A stretch of DNA of 64,000 nt, from positions 248,001 through 312,000 of the forward strand of contig NZ_QOVA01000003.1 in NCBI RefSeq assembly GCF_003332275.1, written 5' to 3'. Below the pieces are notes generated by a model that made no database searches, was not told the DNA's origin, and saw only the letters and a program-made list of their open reading frames with translations. The position numbers were made by a program, and so were the translations under genes. Of the stretch, positions 61,956 through 64,000 are shown one piece after another. Origin of the DNA: Edaphovirga cremea. GTDB taxonomy: Bacteria; Pseudomonadota; Gammaproteobacteria; Enterobacterales; Enterobacteriaceae. Every line of letters starts with the position of its first letter. Positions within the stretch are counted from its first letter, which is position 1.

Positions 61956-64000
61956 TCAAAACAGCCCCATCTGACCGGTTATCAGGGCAGCAAAATCATC
62001 CTGTAGAAAGGGCAGAATGCCGTCAGCCACCGGTTGTAACTGCCGTTCCACATAGTGATCATAGTCGATTGCAGAGTGCTGTGTTTCCAATGGCTCGGGT
62101 CCGGCAGTGGTCATAACGTAACTGATCCAGCCGCCGTTCTGATACTGCAAAGGTCGGCCCTGCTGTTGATTATACTCGTCGGCCAGCCGTGCTGCACGTA
62201 CATGGGGCGGGACATTTCGCTGATATTCATCCAGTCGGCGGCGCAGCCGTTTTCGATAGATCAGTTGATCGTCCAATTCACCGCTGAGCGTGCGGCTAAC
62301 GTAATCCCGGATAAAATCCTGATAAGGTTGGCGGTGGAAAATTAGCTCGTAGAGCTGCTGCTGGAATTGTTGCGCCAGTGGCGTCCAGTCCGTTCTGACG
62401 GTTTCCAACCCTTTGTAAATCATCCGATCGCCCTGATCGCTGCTAATTAATCCCGCATAGCGTTTTTTGCTGCCCTGTTCCGCACCGCGAATAGTTGGCA
62501 TCAGAAAGCGGCTGTAATGGGTTTCAAACTCCAACTCCAACGCGCTCTCCAACCCGTATTCCTGCTGGAGATGCTCCCGCCACCATTGGTTGACCTGTTG
62601 CACCAGGGCCTGACCAATCTCTTTCGCCTGCGCCTCGCTGTGTGCGCCTTTCAGCCAGACGAAGGTGGAATCGGTATCGCCATAGATCACATCGTACTTC
62701 TGCGCTTCAATCAGGGCGCGCGTGCGGTGCATGATTTCATGGCCGCGCAGGGTGATGGACGACGCCAGGCGGTGATCAAAGAAACGGCAAGCGCTGGTGC
62801 CGAGTACGCCATAAAATGCGTTCATGATGATTTTCAGCGCTTGTGAGAGTGGTTTGTTGCTGTGGCGTTTTGCCGTTTCCCGTCCCTGCCATATCTGGCT
62901 GACAATTTCAGGCAGGCAGTGTTTCTCCCGCGAGAATCGCGCCTCGCGAAAACCGCTCACGGAATGGGCGTCGTCAGGGTGCGCCAGCCCTTCGATCAAC
63001 CCAACGGGATCAATAAGAAAGGTACGGATGATCGACGGATAGAGGCTTTTATAATCGAGCACCAATACCGAATCATAGAGGCCAGGCCGGGAATCCATCA
63101 CGAAGCCGCCTGGACTGGGATCTTCCGGCTGTTCACCGAGATTGGGCGCAACATAACCAGCGCGATGCATGCGGGGCAAATAGAGGTGGGTAAATGCTGC
63201 GACCGAGCCGCCGCTGCGATCGGCGGCCAGACCCGTGACGGTAGCGCGCTCCAGCAGAAACGACAGCAGTTCTGTTTTGGCAAAAATTCGCGTGACCAGT
63301 TCGCAATCTTTCAGGTTGTAGCGGGCCAGCGCAGGTTTGTCCTGGCGAAAACGCTGTTCGATCTCGGCCAGGCGCTGATAAGGGTTATCGCTGTCTTTTC
63401 CTTCACCGAGCAATGTTTGCGAAACCGATTCGAGGCTGAAAGAGGGGAAACTCCAGGTGGCGGATTTCAGCGCCTCAATGCCATCAATGATCAATCGTCC
63501 TGCGGATGAAGCGAAGAAATGCCCCTGTTTGAAACCGTGTTCACGCCACTCGAGCACACCGCCACCGCGACCAAAACGTAAGGGGATGTTATAGCGATCC
63601 GCATGTTTTTGCAGCACACGCAGGTCAAACTGCACCAGATTCCAGCCAATGATGGCATCAGGATCGTGTTCTGCCAGCCAGTGGTTGAGTTTTTCCAACA
63701 ATTGTGGGCGGCTGTTGACATATTCCAGCGTAAAGTCCCGCTCGGTGTCCTCGCCATTGGGTGGACCAAGCATGTACACCTGCCGTTGGCCGCAGCCTTC
63801 AAGCCCAATGCAATACAGTTCGCCATTTCCGCTGGTCTCAATGTCCAGAGAGGCTAATCTTAATTGAGGGCGATATTCTGGGGCGGCTTTCATTTGCGTA
63901 TTGCCCAGCACATTTCCTGCCAGAGGTTCACCACTGAACCAGACCGGCGCGGTGATGTAACGTTCCATCAGAAAGCGCTCTGGTGGACGGATATCGGCTT
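61956..64000 (-). CDS. polB: DNA polymerase II (cut by window edge)
   Basis: The C-terminal 681 or so residues of a family B polymerase (E. coli 783). Frame stays open to the window edge, where [16 protein letters not shown] matches internal E. coli residues, so the first methionine in view is not the start. The 3'-5' exonuclease motifs are SLDIETSG and [10 protein letters not shown]; polymerase motifs are [13 protein letters not shown] (motif A), [12 protein letters not shown] (B) and YGDTDSTF (C). Pol II is LexA-regulated in E. coli and serves in replication restart and bypass. The N-terminus and promoter are outside. Confidence 0.97.
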   Translation of the reverse strand, partial: ADIRPPERFLMERYITAPVWFSGEPLAGNVLGNTQMKAAPEYRPQLRLASLDIETSGNGELYCIGLEGCGQRQVYMLGPPNGEDTERDFTLEYVNSRPQLLEKLNHWLAEHDPDAIIGWNLVQFDLRVLQKHADRYNIPLRFGRGGGVLEWREHGFKQGHFFASSAGRLIIDGIEALKSATWSFPSFSLESVSQTLLGEGKDSDNPYQRLAEIEQRFRQDKPALARYNLKDCELVTRIFAKTELLSFLLERATVTGLAADRSGGSVAAFTHLYLPRMHRAGYVAPNLGEQPEDPSPGGFVMDSRPGLYDSVLVLDYKSLYPSIIRTFLIDPVGLIEGLAHPDDAHSVSGFREARFSREKHCLPEIVSQIWQGRETAKRHSNKPLSQALKIIMNAFYGVLGTSACRFFDHRLASSITLRGHEIMHRTRALIEAQKYDVIYGDTDSTFVWLKGAHSEAQAKEIGQALVQQVNQWWREHLQQEYGLESALELEFETHYSRFLMPTIRGAEQGSKKRYAGLISSDQGDRMIYKGLETVRTDWTPLAQQFQQQLYELIFHRQPYQDFIRDYVSRTLSGELDDQLIYRKRLRRRLDEYQRNVPPHVRAARLADEYNQQQGRPLQYQNGGWISYVMTTAGPEPLETQHSAIDYDHYVERQLQPVADGILPFLQDDFAALITGQMGLF

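Overview
The window is chromosomal backbone from a member of the Enterobacterales. Gene order follows the Escherichia coli region that spans the end and start of the standard map: ettA, slt, trpR, yjjX, gpmB, rob, creA, arcA, lasT, thrLABC, yaaA, yaaJ, talB, mog, satP, dnaKJ, nhaAR, rpsT, ribF, ileS, lspA, fkpB, ispH, dapB, carAB, kefFC, folA, apaHG, rsmA, pdxA, surA, lptD, djlA, rluA, rapA, polB. Protein sequences, a Serratia/Pectobacterium/Dickeya-type palindromic repeat after carB and the set of inserted genes point to a soft-rot relative (Pectobacteriaceae such as Pectobacterium, Brenneria or Dickeya). I cannot fix the genus from sequence alone.

Layout. 1-6106: the 5' part of ettA, then genes absent from this place in E. 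coli: a LeuE-type exporter, the capsule regulator rcsA, a possible 24-residue membrane peptide and a P-type cation ATPase, followed by about 960 bases without a gene. 6107-13380: slt, trpR with its operator, yjjX, gpmB, rob, creA without creBCD, arcA, a yjjY-like ORF and the lasT methyltransferase. 13535-18436: threonine operon with promoter, leader peptide and attenuator. 18495-24956: yaaA, yaaJ, talB, mog, an extra MFS transporter and satP. 25127-31494: heat-shock dnaKJ with a sigma-32 promoter, a decayed PTS permease fragment, nhaA/nhaR, rpsT. 31904-37699: ribF-ileS-lspA-fkpB-ispH cluster. 37757-44621: an SMP-30 lactonase-like gene where E. coli has rihC, dapB, and carAB behind conserved ARG boxes. 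44864-49425: kefFC, a LysE-family exporter and the ThrE-type pair yjjPB. 49644-64000: folA, then the minus-strand run apaH-apaG-rsmA-pdxA-surA-lptD, djlA, rluA, rapA and partial polB.

The genes are mostly housekeeping: threonine, lysine, pyrimidine/arginine, folate and pyridoxal biosynthesis, chaperones, outer-membrane assembly, ion homeostasis and translation. No CRISPR array, prophage, complete insertion sequence, rRNA or tRNA was found.

The most unusual signal is a set of short tandem repeats lying at gene ends: directly after the stop codons of yaaJ, the LysE-family gene and rapA, and just after lspA, where an in-phase 15-bp array has become an Asp-Arg-His-Glu-rich N-terminal extension of FkpB. 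Other points of interest are the relocated rcsA locus with its candidate microprotein, the P-type ATPase with altered ion-site residues, the PTS pseudogene and a structured rapA-polB spacer. I found no clearly new multi-gene system.
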